DNA of 8,439 nt, taken from contig JAUVQP010000062.1 in the NCBI GenBank assembly GCA_030598075.1, forward strand, positions 1 through 8,439, written 5' to 3'. The position numbers and the translations under genes are program-made. The notes beneath the pieces were generated by a model. It was not told where the DNA came from and did no database searches. It was given only the letters and a program-made list of their open reading frames with translations. This document shows positions 8,275 through 8,439 of this stretch, one piece after another. Numbering within the stretch: position 1 is the first letter of the stretch; the number at the start of each line of letters is the position of its first letter. Source of the DNA: Miltoncostaeaceae bacterium. GTDB taxonomy: Bacteria > Actinomycetota > Thermoleophilia > Miltoncostaeales > Miltoncostaeaceae.

Positions 8275-8280
8275 CCTCCT
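8275..8280 (-). promoter_or_regulatory. Consensus ribosome-binding site of glnK overlapping the amtB stop
   Basis: AGGAGG (8280-8275, minus strand) stands 5 nt before the glnK GTG. The amtB stop codon TAG (8281-8279) runs straight into it as TAGGAGG, so ribosomes finishing amtB occupy the site where glnK initiates. This fixes the glnK start, and contrasts with the leaderless-type starts elsewhere in the window. Confidence 0.85.
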
Positions 8281-8439
8281 AGTGCTCTGTCGTCGACGCG
8301 CCCGAGGGCGTTGACATGCCGGGGATGGCGTCCTCGGACGAAGCGCCGAAGACTTCGATGAACCGCTCAGGGTACCCGTACGTGCCGTGCTCGGTGATGC
8401 CGAGACCGCGAAGCTCGACATCGTCCGAGGTGCGGGAAA
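8279..8439 (-). CDS. amtB: AmtB ammonium transporter, C-terminal end only
   Basis: The last 52 codons are in the window (first complete codon at 8437); the gene begins beyond the right edge. The peptide contains D-D-V-E-L-R-G-L-G-I-T-E-H-G-T-Y-G-Y-P-E, the cytoplasmic C-terminal region conserved in Amt proteins (ELxGLDxxxHGxxxY), which PII proteins contact and which couples the subunits of the trimer. A Ser/Thr-rich tail follows (STPSGASTTEH). The membrane part is not visible. It is placed directly upstream of glnK, the order common in Actinomycetota, with 9 nt between the genes and the stop overlapping the glnK ribosome-binding site. Amt proteins carry ammonium across the cytoplasmic membrane, and GlnK closes them when nitrogen is plentiful. 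Confidence 0.88.
   Translation of the reverse strand, partial: SRTSDDVELRGLGITEHGTYGYPERFIEVFGASSEDAIPGMSTPSGASTTEH

Overview
The window is strongly G+C-rich, with tightly packed genes whose third codon positions are almost all G or C. There are no IS elements, tRNA or rRNA genes, and no CRISPR array. Three things point to a high-GC Actinomycetota member, possibly a deep soil lineage such as Thermoleophilia: the gene content (CoxD/CoxE/MocA/XdhC-type accessory genes, an amtB-then-PII order, a long thioredoxin-domain YyaL protein), the frequent GTG starts, and TAnnnT boxes placed 6-8 nt before several start codons (leaderless-type promoters). The class-level guess is an inference.

Region 1 (1-3470) is a molybdenum-hydroxylase maturation block. 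A partial XdhC/CoxI gene runs off the left edge on the minus strand. Divergent from it are a CoxD-like MoxR AAA+ ATPase (214-1080) and a CoxE-like VWA protein (1219-2319). A MocA-like molybdopterin cytidylyltransferase (2316-2927, minus) converges on coxE and shares its stop region. MoaE, the large subunit of molybdopterin synthase (3048-3470), is divergent from mocA. Together these make molybdopterin (MoaE), convert Mo-MPT to the cytosine dinucleotide form (MocA), and sulfurate or insert the cofactor and mature the active site (XdhC/CoxI, CoxD, CoxE). The hydroxylase itself (a CO-dehydrogenase or xanthine-dehydrogenase-type enzyme) is not in the window, so the final substrate cannot be assigned.

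Region 2 (3467-4651) holds a short-chain dehydrogenase joined to moaE by an ATGA overlap, then a small single-pass membrane protein of unknown function with its own promoter-like box.

Region 3 (4696-7834) is a divergent pair with only 52 bp between the genes. One encodes a TPR/coiled-coil protein with a J-domain at its C-terminus (minus). The other encodes a full-length YyaL-type thioredoxin-fold/glycosidase-like protein with a CHWC motif (plus). Their predicted promoters are back to back.

Region 4 (7882-8439) is a strong hairpin followed, on the minus strand, by a PII signal protein and the C-terminal end of an AmtB ammonium transporter just upstream of it. The PII protein keeps the ATP/2-oxoglutarate residues but has Thr in place of the Tyr51 that is uridylylated or adenylylated in other bacteria. 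This is the most biologically pointed observation here. I found no clearly new multi-gene system; the best leads are the PII lacking Tyr51, the J-protein/YyaL pair, and the recurring leaderless promoter layout.
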